Origin: Hyphomicrobiaceae bacterium
GTDB lineage: Bacteria > Pseudomonadota > Alphaproteobacteria > Rhizobiales > Hyphomicrobiaceae
Reading direction: 5' to 3'
Length of the DNA stretch: 64,000 nt
Assembly (NCBI GenBank): GCA_008933705.1
Contig: WBUN01000001.1
Coordinates: 124,001-188,000 of the forward strand
Shown: positions 52,929 through 61,160 of the stretch, in pieces
How positions within the stretch are numbered: the stretch's first letter is position 1
How the letters are laid out: each line of letters starts with the position of its first letter
The notes under the pieces: model-generated
What the model was told of the DNA's origin: nothing
What the model saw: only the letters and a program-made list of their open reading frames with translations
Database searches by the model: none
Translations under genes and position numbers: made by a program

Positions 52929-53978
52929 ATGATTCCAAGCTCGTTGAGGCGTGTCGCCGGTCTCGTGGCCGGCTTCGCGGCTGCCGTTGCGCTCGCCTTC
53001 CCCGCGACCGCGCAGCAGAAGGACAAGATCCGCATCGCGGCGCAGGTCTGGTATCCGTCCTTCCCGCAATTCACCGCCATGGACCAGGGCATCTACGCCA
53101 AGTGGGGCCTCGATCCCGAGATGAAGGTGTATCCGTCGGGCGCTCCGATCGTTCAGGCGGCGGCCACCGACGAGTGGGACGTGGCGCACATCGGCGCTCC
53201 GCCCACCATCCAGGGTTACAAGCTCGGCCTGATCATCGCCGGCGTCATCAGCGAGGAAGCGGTGATGCACCAGCTGATCGGACGGCCGGACTGGGTCGAT
53301 GCCGCCAGGAAGGACGCCGCCAAGATCAAGGGCGCGAAGGTGTTCATCACCACGGCGTCCACCGGCCACTTCATGGTCGAAGCCTGCCTTAAGAAGCGCG
53401 GCATGTCCATGAACGACATCCAGGTGCTGCCCAGCGAGCAGCAGGCAGCGCTGTCGGCATTCATTGCCGGCAACGGCGAACTGGCCCAACTGTGGGCGCC
53501 GCAGACGACGGCGGCACGCGGGCGCGGCATGAAGGTGCTGTGCGACGGCACCGAGGCCAGCCTCAAGATCCCGTCCGTTTGGGTCATCCATCCCAATTTC
53601 GCGAAGAAGAACCCCGACGCGGCGGTGCGCTGGCTGCGCGCGACGCTCGAGGGCGTGGCCTGGGCGCAGGTCGACCGCAAGCGCACCGACGCGCTCTACA
53701 GGAAATGGGACCAGTTCCGCGGGACCCAGACCCCCGACGAGTTTCTCAAGGAGGAGATCGATCTCGCCGTCGATCTTTGGCCCATCAAGAAGCAGATCGA
53801 AGCCATGAAAGGCGTGAACGGCAGGAAGGCCTACGTGTACGAGGCGCTCGAGGACATCACCGGCTTCTACAGCCGTATCGGCCGCATGAAGGAGCCGCTG
53901 GAGCAGGCGAAGGCCTCCGTCAACAAGCTGGTCGACACGAGCTGGCTCGACAAGGCGGCGGCGCTGCCCGCGCGATGA
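52929..53978 (+). CDS. NMT1/TauA-type ABC substrate-binding protein
   Basis: A 349-residue periplasmic receptor with a Sec signal ending near PATAQQ. IRIAAQVWYPSFPQFTAMDQGIYAKWGLDPEM and GAKVFITTASTGHFMVEACLKKRGMSMNDIQVLP follow the NMT1/TauA fold. GGAGGAACGCCG fixes ATG 52929. It begins the plus-strand arm of the locus, just after the LacI-type operators. The ligand is not a known taurine-type compound by context; the downstream enzymes suggest an oxidised organic acid or ketone. Confidence 0.93.
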   Translation: MIPSSLRRVAGLVAGFAAAVALAFPATAQQKDKIRIAAQVWYPSFPQFTAMDQGIYAKWGLDPEMKVYPSGAPIVQAAATDEWDVAHIGAPPTIQGYKLGLIIAGVISEEAVMHQLIGRPDWVDAARKDAAKIKGAKVFITTASTGHFMVEACLKKRGMSMNDIQVLPSEQQAALSAFIAGNGELAQLWAPQTTAARGRGMKVLCDGTEASLKIPSVWVIHPNFAKKNPDAAVRWLRATLEGVAWAQVDRKRTDALYRKWDQFRGTQTPDEFLKEEIDLAVDLWPIKKQIEAMKGVNGRKAYVYEALEDITGFYSRIGRMKEPLEQAKASVNKLVDTSWLDKAAALPAR

Positions 53979-54091
53979 TGCGCGCGGCGGCGGACTGCGG
54001 CCACGCCGCGGTCGATCTGCAGCCGCCCGGAGACTGCGGGGCCCGGGCGGTCGCAGGGTTTCGAGTAGCACTTGGCTCGCGAAGCATCGTC

Positions 54092-54886
54092 ATGACGAAC
54101 GATCTCGAGTACGAAAACGTGGTGATGGAGTTCAGGGGCCGGGGCGCCACTGTGCGCGCGCTCGACACCTTCAACTTCCACGTCGCTGAAAGCGAGTTCG
54201 TCGTCGTCGTGGGGCCGTCCGGCTGCGGCAAGAGCACGCTGCTGCACATGACGGCCGGCCTGATGCACCCGACGGCGGGCCGGGTCATGCTCGGAGGCAG
54301 CATCATCACCGACCCCGGGCCCGACAAGGCCATCGTCTTCCAGAATTTCTCGCTGTTTCCCTGGAAGTCGGTGCGCAGCAACATCGACTTCGGCCTGCGC
54401 ATCAACGGCATGCCGCCGGCCGAGCGCAACGAGCTGATCGACCGCTACATCAAGCTCATCGGCCTCGACGGCTTCGAGAACCACTACCCGCGCCAGCTTT
54501 CGGGCGGCATGCAGCAGCGCGTTGCCATCGCGCGCAGCTTCGTCATGCGTCCGCGCGTGCTGCTGATGGACGAGCCGTTCGCCGCGCTCGATGCGCAGAA
54601 CCGGCAGCTCATGCAGGAGGAACTGGTTCGCATCTGGTCGGCCCAGCGCCCGACCGTGATGTTCATCACCCACAGCGTGGAGGAGGCGGTGTTCCTCGCC
54701 GACCGGATCGTGGTCATCAGCCGGCGTCCGGGACGCGTGAAGAAGGTGCTCGACGTAACGGCGGTCGCTGGTGCCTCGCATTGGCGCATGGACCCCTTCG
54801 AGGACGTGATCCGCCGCCCTGATTTCCAGGAGCTGCGGGCCGAGATCTGGGGTCTCGTCAAAAGCGAAATTCAGCTCCGGAGCTAG
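54092..54886 (+). CDS. SsuB/TauB-type ABC ATP-binding protein
   Basis: A 264-residue ATPase. Walker A GPSGCGKSTLLH, Q-loop IVFQNFSLFPWKSV, signature LSGGMQQRVAIARS, Walker B VLLMDEPFAALDAQN and ITHSVEEAVF are intact. ATG 54092 is preferred: the open frame extends far upstream but overlaps the preceding gene. It energises the importer with two permeases encoded next. Confidence 0.95.
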   Translation: MTNDLEYENVVMEFRGRGATVRALDTFNFHVAESEFVVVVGPSGCGKSTLLHMTAGLMHPTAGRVMLGGSIITDPGPDKAIVFQNFSLFPWKSVRSNIDFGLRINGMPPAERNELIDRYIKLIGLDGFENHYPRQLSGGMQQRVAIARSFVMRPRVLLMDEPFAALDAQNRQLMQEELVRIWSAQRPTVMFITHSVEEAVFLADRIVVISRRPGRVKKVLDVTAVAGASHWRMDPFEDVIRRPDFQELRAEIWGLVKSEIQLRS

Positions 54887-54887
54887 C

Positions 54888-55664
54888 ATGGGGCGCCAGC
54901 AATTGCAGCGGACCTTCTACGGCCTCGTCTCGATCGGGGGCATCATCGCGCTGTGGGTGTACCTCACCGGCAGCGGACGGGTGACGCCGATCATTCTGCC
55001 GCCGCCCGCCGACGTGCTGGAGGGGGCCATCGACATCTACCGCGGCTATCTGAGCGTGCCGTGGTACGAGCACTTCCGCGCCAGCCTGGTGGTCATGCTC
55101 ACCGGCTATTTCAGCGCCATCGCCGTCGGCGTCCCGATCGGGGTTGCCATCGCCTGGTGGCGGCCGCTGGAGGTGGTGCTGAGCCCGTTGCTGGCGGTGC
55201 TGCGCCCGATCCCGCCGCCGGCGTGGATTCCGCTGGCCATCCTGTGGTTCGGCATCGGTCTCGCCGGCAAGGCGTTCATCGTGTTCGTGGCGGCCGTCGT
55301 GCCCTGCATCATGAACAGCTACCTCGCCATCAAGGAGACGCCGCAGGAGCTGCTCGTCTCCGCGCGCACGCTCGGCGCGTCCCAGCGCACGCTGCTGTTC
55401 GAGGTCGCGCTGCCCTCCGGCCTGCCGGCCATCATGACGGGCTTGAGGATCGCGCTCGGCACGTCGTGGGCCACGATTGTCGCGGCCGAGCTGGTGGTGT
55501 CGCTTGCCGGCTTCGGCTTCCTCATCATGAACGGCTACCGCAACCTGGAATCGCAGATCGTCATGGTCGGCATGATCGCCGTTGCCGTCATCGGCTTCCT
55601 CATGAACTGGGCGTTCCTGCTCATCGAGCGCCGCCTCGTGCCGTGGAGGGAGACGGATGACTGA
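54888..55664 (+). CDS. SsuC/TauC-type ABC permease, first copy
   Basis: A 258-residue membrane protein with six helices. LRPIPPPAWIPLAILWFGIG and IKETPQELLVSARTLGASQRTLLFEVALPSG carry the EAA-like coupling loop. ATG 54888 is two bases after the ATPase stop. The stop overlaps the next permease start by eight bases. It most likely pairs with the second permease. Confidence 0.94.
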   Translation: MGRQQLQRTFYGLVSIGGIIALWVYLTGSGRVTPIILPPPADVLEGAIDIYRGYLSVPWYEHFRASLVVMLTGYFSAIAVGVPIGVAIAWWRPLEVVLSPLLAVLRPIPPPAWIPLAILWFGIGLAGKAFIVFVAAVVPCIMNSYLAIKETPQELLVSARTLGASQRTLLFEVALPSGLPAIMTGLRIALGTSWATIVAAELVVSLAGFGFLIMNGYRNLESQIVMVGMIAVAVIGFLMNWAFLLIERRLVPWRETDD

Positions 55665-56499
55665 CATTCACGCCACGGCCGGCGCGCCGCCCGTGGATGC
55701 GGCGGACGATGCCTCGCGCCGCATGCCGATGCCGAGCGCGCGCACGCTGCTCGTCACCGCCGTCATCCTGGGCTGGCTCGGCCTGTGGTGGGCCGCAGTC
55801 GTCCACTTGGACGTGTCCAAGGATTTTCTGCCGACGCCTTACGAGGTGGCGCACCGCATCCTCGTGCTGGCTTACGAGCCGCTCGGCGCGGGCACCCTGT
55901 GGACGCACGCCGCGGCAAGCCTCGTGCGGTTGCTGAGCGGCTTTGCGGCGGCCGTGGCCGTCGGCATGCCGCTTGGCCTGCTCATGGCGCTGATCCGGCC
56001 GGTCAATCACATGGTCACGCCGTTGTTCGAGCTGTTCCGCTACATTCCGCCCATTGCCTGGGCCCCGTTCGCCATCTTCTGGTTCGGCGCCGGCAACAAC
56101 GCCCAGGCCTACGTGATCTTCACGGCGGCGTTCCCACCGATCCTCATCAACACCTTCCGCGGGGTGGAGCTGGTCGACAAGCGCCTCATCGATGCCGCGC
56201 GAACGCTGGGCGCACGCGCCCACACGATCATCGCCGAGGTGGCGCTGCCGGGCGCCCTGCCTTACGTCATGACGGGCCTGCGCATCGGTCTTGCCGGCGG
56301 CTGGATGGCGCTCATCGCCGCCGAGATCGTTGCCGGAACCGGCAGCCGCGACGGCCTCGGCTATCTCATCCTGCAAGGCCAGCAGTCCCTTGCAGCCGAT
56401 CTCACCATCGGCGCGATGGTCCTCATCGGCATCATCGGCACGCTGATCGACATCGTTCTGCAGCGGGTCGAGGCCCGCACGCAGTCCTGGCGCCACTGA
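55657..56499 (+). CDS. SsuC/TauC-type ABC permease, second copy
   Basis: A 280-residue membrane protein with an N-terminal cytoplasmic extension of about 30 residues and six helices. FRYIPPIAWAPFAIFWFGAGNNAQ and KRLIDAARTLGARAHTIIAEVALPGALPYVMTGLR are the family blocks. It is clearly different from the first permease, so the transporter is probably a heterodimer, unlike the homodimers typical of TauC/SsuC. The dehydrogenase gene follows after 18 bases. Confidence 0.94.
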   Translation: MTDIHATAGAPPVDAADDASRRMPMPSARTLLVTAVILGWLGLWWAAVVHLDVSKDFLPTPYEVAHRILVLAYEPLGAGTLWTHAAASLVRLLSGFAAAVAVGMPLGLLMALIRPVNHMVTPLFELFRYIPPIAWAPFAIFWFGAGNNAQAYVIFTAAFPPILINTFRGVELVDKRLIDAARTLGARAHTIIAEVALPGALPYVMTGLRIGLAGGWMALIAAEIVAGTGSRDGLGYLILQGQQSLAADLTIGAMVLIGIIGTLIDIVLQRVEARTQSWRH

Positions 56500-56517
56500 C
56501 GGAGCACGCACACGCCT

Positions 56518-58719
56518 ATGCCCACGCTCGAGCCCATCACGACGACCACGCCGTGGGTCCGGTTCACCGTCTCCGACGACGACATGCGCCTCGAGGATCC
56601 GGCCGTTCTCGCCCGCATGGCCGAGCAGCTCTTTCTCATCCGGCATTTCGAGGAGGTCGTCCTTCAGCTCAAGGGCGAAAGCCTGCTGCACGGGCCGGCA
56701 CACGCTTCGATCGGGCAGGAGGGCGGCGCCGTCGGCTGCATGTCGGCGCTGACGACGGGCGACAAGATCAACGGCACGCACCGCATGCACCACCAGTTCC
56801 TGGCCAAGGTGGTGAACAGCGCGACGCCGGCGGGCTACGATCCGCGCGCGGCCGAGCCGTCCTTCGATATGCGCGAGATGGTGCGCCGCACGCTGGCCGA
56901 GATCATGGGGCTGACGCCGGGCTTCTGCGGCGGTCGCGGCGGCTCCATGCACCTGCGCTGCCCGGAGGCGGGCGTGCTCGGCTCCAACGCCATCGTCGGC
57001 GGCAATCCCCCGCACGCGGTCGGCTATGCCTTCGCCGACAAGATTCTGAAGACGGGCAACATCTCGGTGACCTTCTTCGGCGACGGCGCGCTGCAGATGG
57101 GCACCTCCGCCGAGGCCCTGAACCTCGCCGCGCTCTACGATGCCCCGGTCATCTTCTTCGTCGAGAACAATCTCTACGCCGTCTCCACCCACGTGCGCGA
57201 GCAGACGCGCGAGCCGCGGCTGAGCTCGCGCGGACCGGCGCTCGGCGTGCCCTCGATCGAGGTCGACGGCATGGACCCGTTTGCGGTGCGCAAGGCCACG
57301 CAGTGGGCGGCGGAGCGCATCCGGCGCGAGCGCGGCCCTGTCCTGATCGAGGCGCAGACCTACCGCTTCTACCATCAGCAGGGGCCGGCGCCGGGCTCCG
57401 CGTTCGGCTATCGCCCGAAGGCCGAGGAGGAGGAATGGCGCCGGCGCGACCCGGTCCGCGCCTTCCCGGCCAGGCTCGCCGACATCGGCGTGCTGACGGG
57501 CGAGCAGGCGGCGATGCTGTCGGCGCGCGCGCGCAGGATCGTCGAGGATGCCGCCAACACGATGACCGAGCCGGAGCCCGGCAGCAACCGCCGGCGTGTC
57601 ATCCCGGCGCTGTGGCCCAGCACGGCCGAGGTGGAGGACGGCATTCGCGGCGATCTCTCCGAGCTTGCCTCGGCGCGCGTGCGCGAGCTTGAGGATGTGC
57701 CGGCCTCGGAGCTGAAGGAGATGAAGTTCATCGAGGTGATGGGCGAGGCGATGGCGCGCAACATGGCGCGCGACGAGCGCGTCTATCTGCTGGGCGAGGA
57801 TGTGCATCGCATGCGCGGCGGCACAGCCGGTGCGACGCGCGGCGTCGTCGATCGCTTTCCCGAGCGCCTGGTCGCCACCCCGATTTGCGAAAACGGCTTC
57901 ACCGGCATGGCGCTCGGCATGGCCATGAACGGGCTGCGCCCTGTCGTCGAGATCATGTATCCCGATTTCTGCCTCGTCGCCGCCGACCAGCTTTTCAACC
58001 AGCTTGCCAAGGTTCGGCACATGTTCGGCGGCGGCTTCCCGATGCCGGTGGTGGTGCGCTCGCGCGTATCGGCGGGCGCCGGCTACGGCTCGCAGCATTC
58101 GATGGACGCCAGCGGCCTGTTCTCGCTGTGGCCCGGCTGGCGCATCGTGGCGCCGTCCAATCCTTACGACTACATCGGCCTCCTCAATGCGGCCGTGCGC
58201 TGCGACGACCCGGTGCTGGTGGTCGAGCACAATGATCTCTTCCAGACAATCGGCCCCGTGCCGGCGGAGGACTGGGACTACATCGTGCCGCTCGGCAAGG
58301 CGCGCATCGCCCGCCCGGGCGGTGCCTGCACCGTGCTGACCTACCTCTCGATGGTTCCCGTGTCGGTCGCGGCCGCCGGGGAGACCGGCATCGACGCCGA
58401 GGTGATCGATCTGCGCTCGCTCGATCCGCTGGGCCTCGACTGGGAGACTGTCGGCGCCTCGATCCGCAAGACCAACCGGGTCGTGATCGTCGAGCAGACG
58501 GCGCGCGGCACTGGTCACGGCGCACGCATCGCCCAGGAGGTCCAGGAGCGCTTCTTCGATTGGCTCGATGCGCCCGTGCTGCGCGTGTCCGGCACGAACT
58601 CGGCGCCGGTGGTCTCCAAGCCGCTCGAGGCGGCGGCCCTGGCCGGACCGGCGGAGGTGCGCGCCGCCCTCGTCAAGATGGTGGCCGACTGCGGTCATCT
58701 GCGCGGGGCGGCCGAATGA
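56518..58719 (+). CDS. Fused 2-oxoacid/acetoin dehydrogenase E1 alpha-beta protein
   Basis: A 733-residue thiamine-diphosphate enzyme. Residues 25-350 are E1 alpha: HRMHH near 88-92 and the ThDP motif GDG (188-190) to NN (217-218). Residues 400-720 are E1 beta: KFIEVMGEAMARNMARD, YLLGEDV, ICENGFTGMALGMAMNG and a C-terminal transketolase-C domain. The two are normally separate chains. Such E1 components decarboxylate a 2-oxoacid or cleave acetoin and pass the acyl group to a lipoyl E2. No E2, E3 or lipoyl domain gene is present nearby. Its GGAG-like site and position place it in the importer operon. The next gene overlaps by four bases. Confidence 0.92.
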   Translation: MPTLEPITTTTPWVRFTVSDDDMRLEDPAVLARMAEQLFLIRHFEEVVLQLKGESLLHGPAHASIGQEGGAVGCMSALTTGDKINGTHRMHHQFLAKVVNSATPAGYDPRAAEPSFDMREMVRRTLAEIMGLTPGFCGGRGGSMHLRCPEAGVLGSNAIVGGNPPHAVGYAFADKILKTGNISVTFFGDGALQMGTSAEALNLAALYDAPVIFFVENNLYAVSTHVREQTREPRLSSRGPALGVPSIEVDGMDPFAVRKATQWAAERIRRERGPVLIEAQTYRFYHQQGPAPGSAFGYRPKAEEEEWRRRDPVRAFPARLADIGVLTGEQAAMLSARARRIVEDAANTMTEPEPGSNRRRVIPALWPSTAEVEDGIRGDLSELASARVRELEDVPASELKEMKFIEVMGEAMARNMARDERVYLLGEDVHRMRGGTAGATRGVVDRFPERLVATPICENGFTGMALGMAMNGLRPVVEIMYPDFCLVAADQLFNQLAKVRHMFGGGFPMPVVVRSRVSAGAGYGSQHSMDASGLFSLWPGWRIVAPSNPYDYIGLLNAAVRCDDPVLVVEHNDLFQTIGPVPAEDWDYIVPLGKARIARPGGACTVLTYLSMVPVSVAAAGETGIDAEVIDLRSLDPLGLDWETVGASIRKTNRVVIVEQTARGTGHGARIAQEVQERFFDWLDAPVLRVSGTNSAPVVSKPLEAAALAGPAEVRAALVKMVADCGHLRGAAE

Positions 58720-59477
58720 GCGGCCCGTCGGTCATCATCACCGGCGGGGCCAGCGGCATCGGCGCCGCAACGGCGCGGCGCGTCGTGCGCGCCGGCGGCA
58801 AGGTCGGGCTGATTGATCTCGATGTGGAGAGGGCGGACGTGCTGGTGAGAGAGCTGGCGCCGCATGTCGTGGTGGTGCGCGCGGATGTCACCAAGGAGGC
58901 GGAGGTGCGGGCGGCGCACGACGAGCTTGCGGCGCAGCTTCCGCCCATCGATGGCCTGGTGAACAGCGCGGCGGTAACGCCGACGTCGGCGCCGATCGAG
59001 GACCTGGCGCCCGAGGCGTTCGATCGCGTGCTCAATTCGCATGTCACAGGCACCTACGTGCCGTGCCGGGTCATCGGCAGCGCCATGGCGAGGCGCGGCG
59101 CCGGCGCCATCGTCAACCTGGCATCCGTGTTGTCGTTCCGGTCGGGCCCCGTGCTGGCCTACGGCGCCGGCAAGGCCGGGGTGGTCAGCCTCACCGAGGC
59201 GCTCGCCGTGCACTGGGCCAGGAAAGGCGTGCGCGTGAATGCCGTAGCGCCGGGCTGGACCGAGACACCCTTCATCACGCGCCGCCGCGCGGACTTCGAC
59301 ACCATCTGCGCGGCAACGCCGATGGGGCGGCTGCTGCAGCCGGCGGAGGTCGCCGAGGTGATTTGGTTCTTGCTGTCGCCGGCGGCCTCCGGCATGACGG
59401 GCGCGACGGTGCCGTGCGACGGGGGCTATATTGCGGGCGGCGCCTGGGCTGCGTATGGAGGCTTTCCCGGGCCTTGA
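58716..59477 (+). CDS. Short-chain dehydrogenase/reductase 2
   Basis: A 253-residue NAD(P)-dependent oxidoreductase. TGGASGIG is the cofactor loop, LIDLDVE the acidic NAD-selecting strand end, LASVLSF the catalytic serine region, YGAGKAG the YXXXK pair and MTGATVPCDGGYIAGG the end. Its ATG overlaps the E1 stop (ATGA), so the two are translationally coupled. It may reduce or oxidise the substrate or product of the E1 enzyme. It is distinct from the minus-strand SDR. Confidence 0.94.
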   Translation: MSGPSVIITGGASGIGAATARRVVRAGGKVGLIDLDVERADVLVRELAPHVVVVRADVTKEAEVRAAHDELAAQLPPIDGLVNSAAVTPTSAPIEDLAPEAFDRVLNSHVTGTYVPCRVIGSAMARRGAGAIVNLASVLSFRSGPVLAYGAGKAGVVSLTEALAVHWARKGVRVNAVAPGWTETPFITRRRADFDTICAATPMGRLLQPAEVAEVIWFLLSPAASGMTGATVPCDGGYIAGGAWAAYGGFPGP

Positions 59478-59511
59478 GCGCTTTTCCTTTCCTGAGCAGG
59501 TGTTTCGAGAC

Positions 59512-61152
59512 ATGACTGGCAAGACTAGGGGCGCCGACATCGTCGCCCGCGCGCTCGATGGCGCCGGATACCGCACCGTGTTCACGCTGTCGGGCAATCA
59601 CATCATGCCGGTGTTCGACGCGGCGGTCGGCACCAGGCTTAAGCTGATCCATGTGCGCCACGAGGCGGCGGCCGTGCACATGGCGGACGCCTGGGCGCGG
59701 CTGACCGGCGACTGCGGCATCGCCCTGGTGACCGGCGGCGCGGGGCACACCAACGCCGTGGCGGCGCTGTGCACGGCGCAGGCGGCCGACGCCCCGCTTG
59801 TTCTGCTGTCGGGCCACGCCGGCACCAACGAGCTCGGCCGCGGCGCGTTCCAGGAGCTGCGCCAGGCGGACATGGCCGAGCCCGTCACCAAGGCCTCGTG
59901 GACGGCCAGCTCGATCGAAACGCTGGGCCACGACATCGCCAAGGCGGTCCGCATCGCCAAGTCCGGCCGGCCGGGGCCGGTGCACGTGAGCCTGCCGGTC
60001 GACCTGCTGGAGGGAGCCATCACCGAGAGCGCAAGCCTGGTACCGGAAGCGACCGCGTTTGCACCACAGGTCTGCGATCTCGATCCGGCGGCGGCCGATG
60101 CGGCCCTCGACGCGCTCGCCGGGGCGAGCCGCCCGCTCATCCTCGCCGGTCCGATGCTGTGTCGCGGCGGCGGCGCCGAGCTTCTGCGCCGGCTGGCCCG
60201 CGCCACCGGCGTGCCCGCGCTCGGCATGGAGAGCCCGCGCGGCATCAACGATCCCCGGCTCGGTGCCTTCGCGGAGGTGCTGGCGCGCGCCGATCTCATC
60301 CTGCTGCTCGGCAAGCCGCACGATTTCACCATCCGCTTCGCCGACCCGCCGTTCGTCGATCCACACTGCCGCTTCGTCGCCATCGACCCCGACCCGCGGC
60401 TGATTGCACGTGTCGCACGGGAGAAGGGCGAGCGCCTCGTCCATGGTGCCGTTGCGGATGCGGCGCCGGCGGCCGAGACCTTGACCAAGCGCGCGTCCGG
60501 TGTCGGCAGGACCACCGATTGGGCGGGCGAGGTCGCGGAAGCCATCGACTACCGGCCGGCGGCCTGGGCCACGCATGCCTCGCAGTCGCCAGCGAAGGTG
60601 CACCCGCTCGAGCTGTGCCGCGCCGTGCAGCCGGTGCTCGAGCGCAACAAGGACGCAGTCCTCGTCTGCGACGGCGGCGAGATCGGGCAGTGGCCGCAGG
60701 CTGTCCTCGCGCCGTCGCGGCGCGTCATCAACGGCGTCTCCGGCTCGATCGGCGCATCCATCCCGTTTGCGATCGCGGCGCGATTGGCCGAGCCGAAAGC
60801 GCCCGTCATCGCCGTGATGGGCGACGGCACCTTCGGCTTCCACATGGCCGAGTTCGACACCGCCGTGCGCTGCGGGCTGCCGTTCGTCGCCGTGGTCGGC
60901 AACGACGCGACCTGGAATGCGGAGTACCAGATCCAGATGCGCAGCTACGGCCGGGAGCGCACGCACGGCTGCGAGCTGCTGCCGGCGCGCTACGATCAGG
61001 TGGCGGCGGCGCTCGGCGGGCACGGCGAGTACGTCACCACTGCGGCCGGGCTGGAACCGGCGCTGGAACGAGCGATTGCCAGCGGCAAGCCCGCCTGCGT
61101 CAACGTCATGATCGAGCGCGTGCCGGCGCCGGTGATCCGCCGCCCAGCCTGA
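59512..61152 (+). CDS. ThDP-dependent acetolactate-synthase-like enzyme
   Basis: A 546-residue thiamine-diphosphate enzyme. The catalytic Glu51 lies in VRHEAAAVHMADAWARLTG, and the ThDP/Mg motif runs from GDG (437-439) to Asn464. The middle domain (residues 190-330) keeps the FAD/ADP-binding-like fold of the acetolactate synthase group. Relatives include acetolactate synthase, oxalyl-CoA decarboxylase, 2-hydroxyacyl-CoA lyase and benzoylformate decarboxylase; none can be chosen from sequence alone. ATG 59512 gives the family N-terminus; earlier in-frame ATGs exist at 59431 and 59455. It ends the operon. Confidence 0.92.
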   Translation: MTGKTRGADIVARALDGAGYRTVFTLSGNHIMPVFDAAVGTRLKLIHVRHEAAAVHMADAWARLTGDCGIALVTGGAGHTNAVAALCTAQAADAPLVLLSGHAGTNELGRGAFQELRQADMAEPVTKASWTASSIETLGHDIAKAVRIAKSGRPGPVHVSLPVDLLEGAITESASLVPEATAFAPQVCDLDPAAADAALDALAGASRPLILAGPMLCRGGGAELLRRLARATGVPALGMESPRGINDPRLGAFAEVLARADLILLLGKPHDFTIRFADPPFVDPHCRFVAIDPDPRLIARVAREKGERLVHGAVADAAPAAETLTKRASGVGRTTDWAGEVAEAIDYRPAAWATHASQSPAKVHPLELCRAVQPVLERNKDAVLVCDGGEIGQWPQAVLAPSRRVINGVSGSIGASIPFAIAARLAEPKAPVIAVMGDGTFGFHMAEFDTAVRCGLPFVAVVGNDATWNAEYQIQMRSYGRERTHGCELLPARYDQVAAALGGHGEYVTTAAGLEPALERAIASGKPACVNVMIERVPAPVIRRPA

Positions 61153-61160
61153 GGCAACGA

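Noticed and set aside
52929-56499. Naming the importer tauABC or ssuABC.
   Set aside because: No taurine dioxygenase or alkanesulfonate monooxygenase is present, and the two permeases and enzyme set point to another substrate.
55621-58698. A 1025-codon open frame on the minus strand across the permease and E1 genes.
   Set aside because: It is antisense to well-supported enzymes, its product is His/Arg/Asp-rich low-complexity sequence, and such shadows are expected at this GC content.
56518-61152. Calling the locus an acetoin dehydrogenase operon (acoABCL).
   Set aside because: E2, E3 and the AcoR-type activator are missing, the E1 chains are fused, and an acetolactate-synthase-like enzyme is added.
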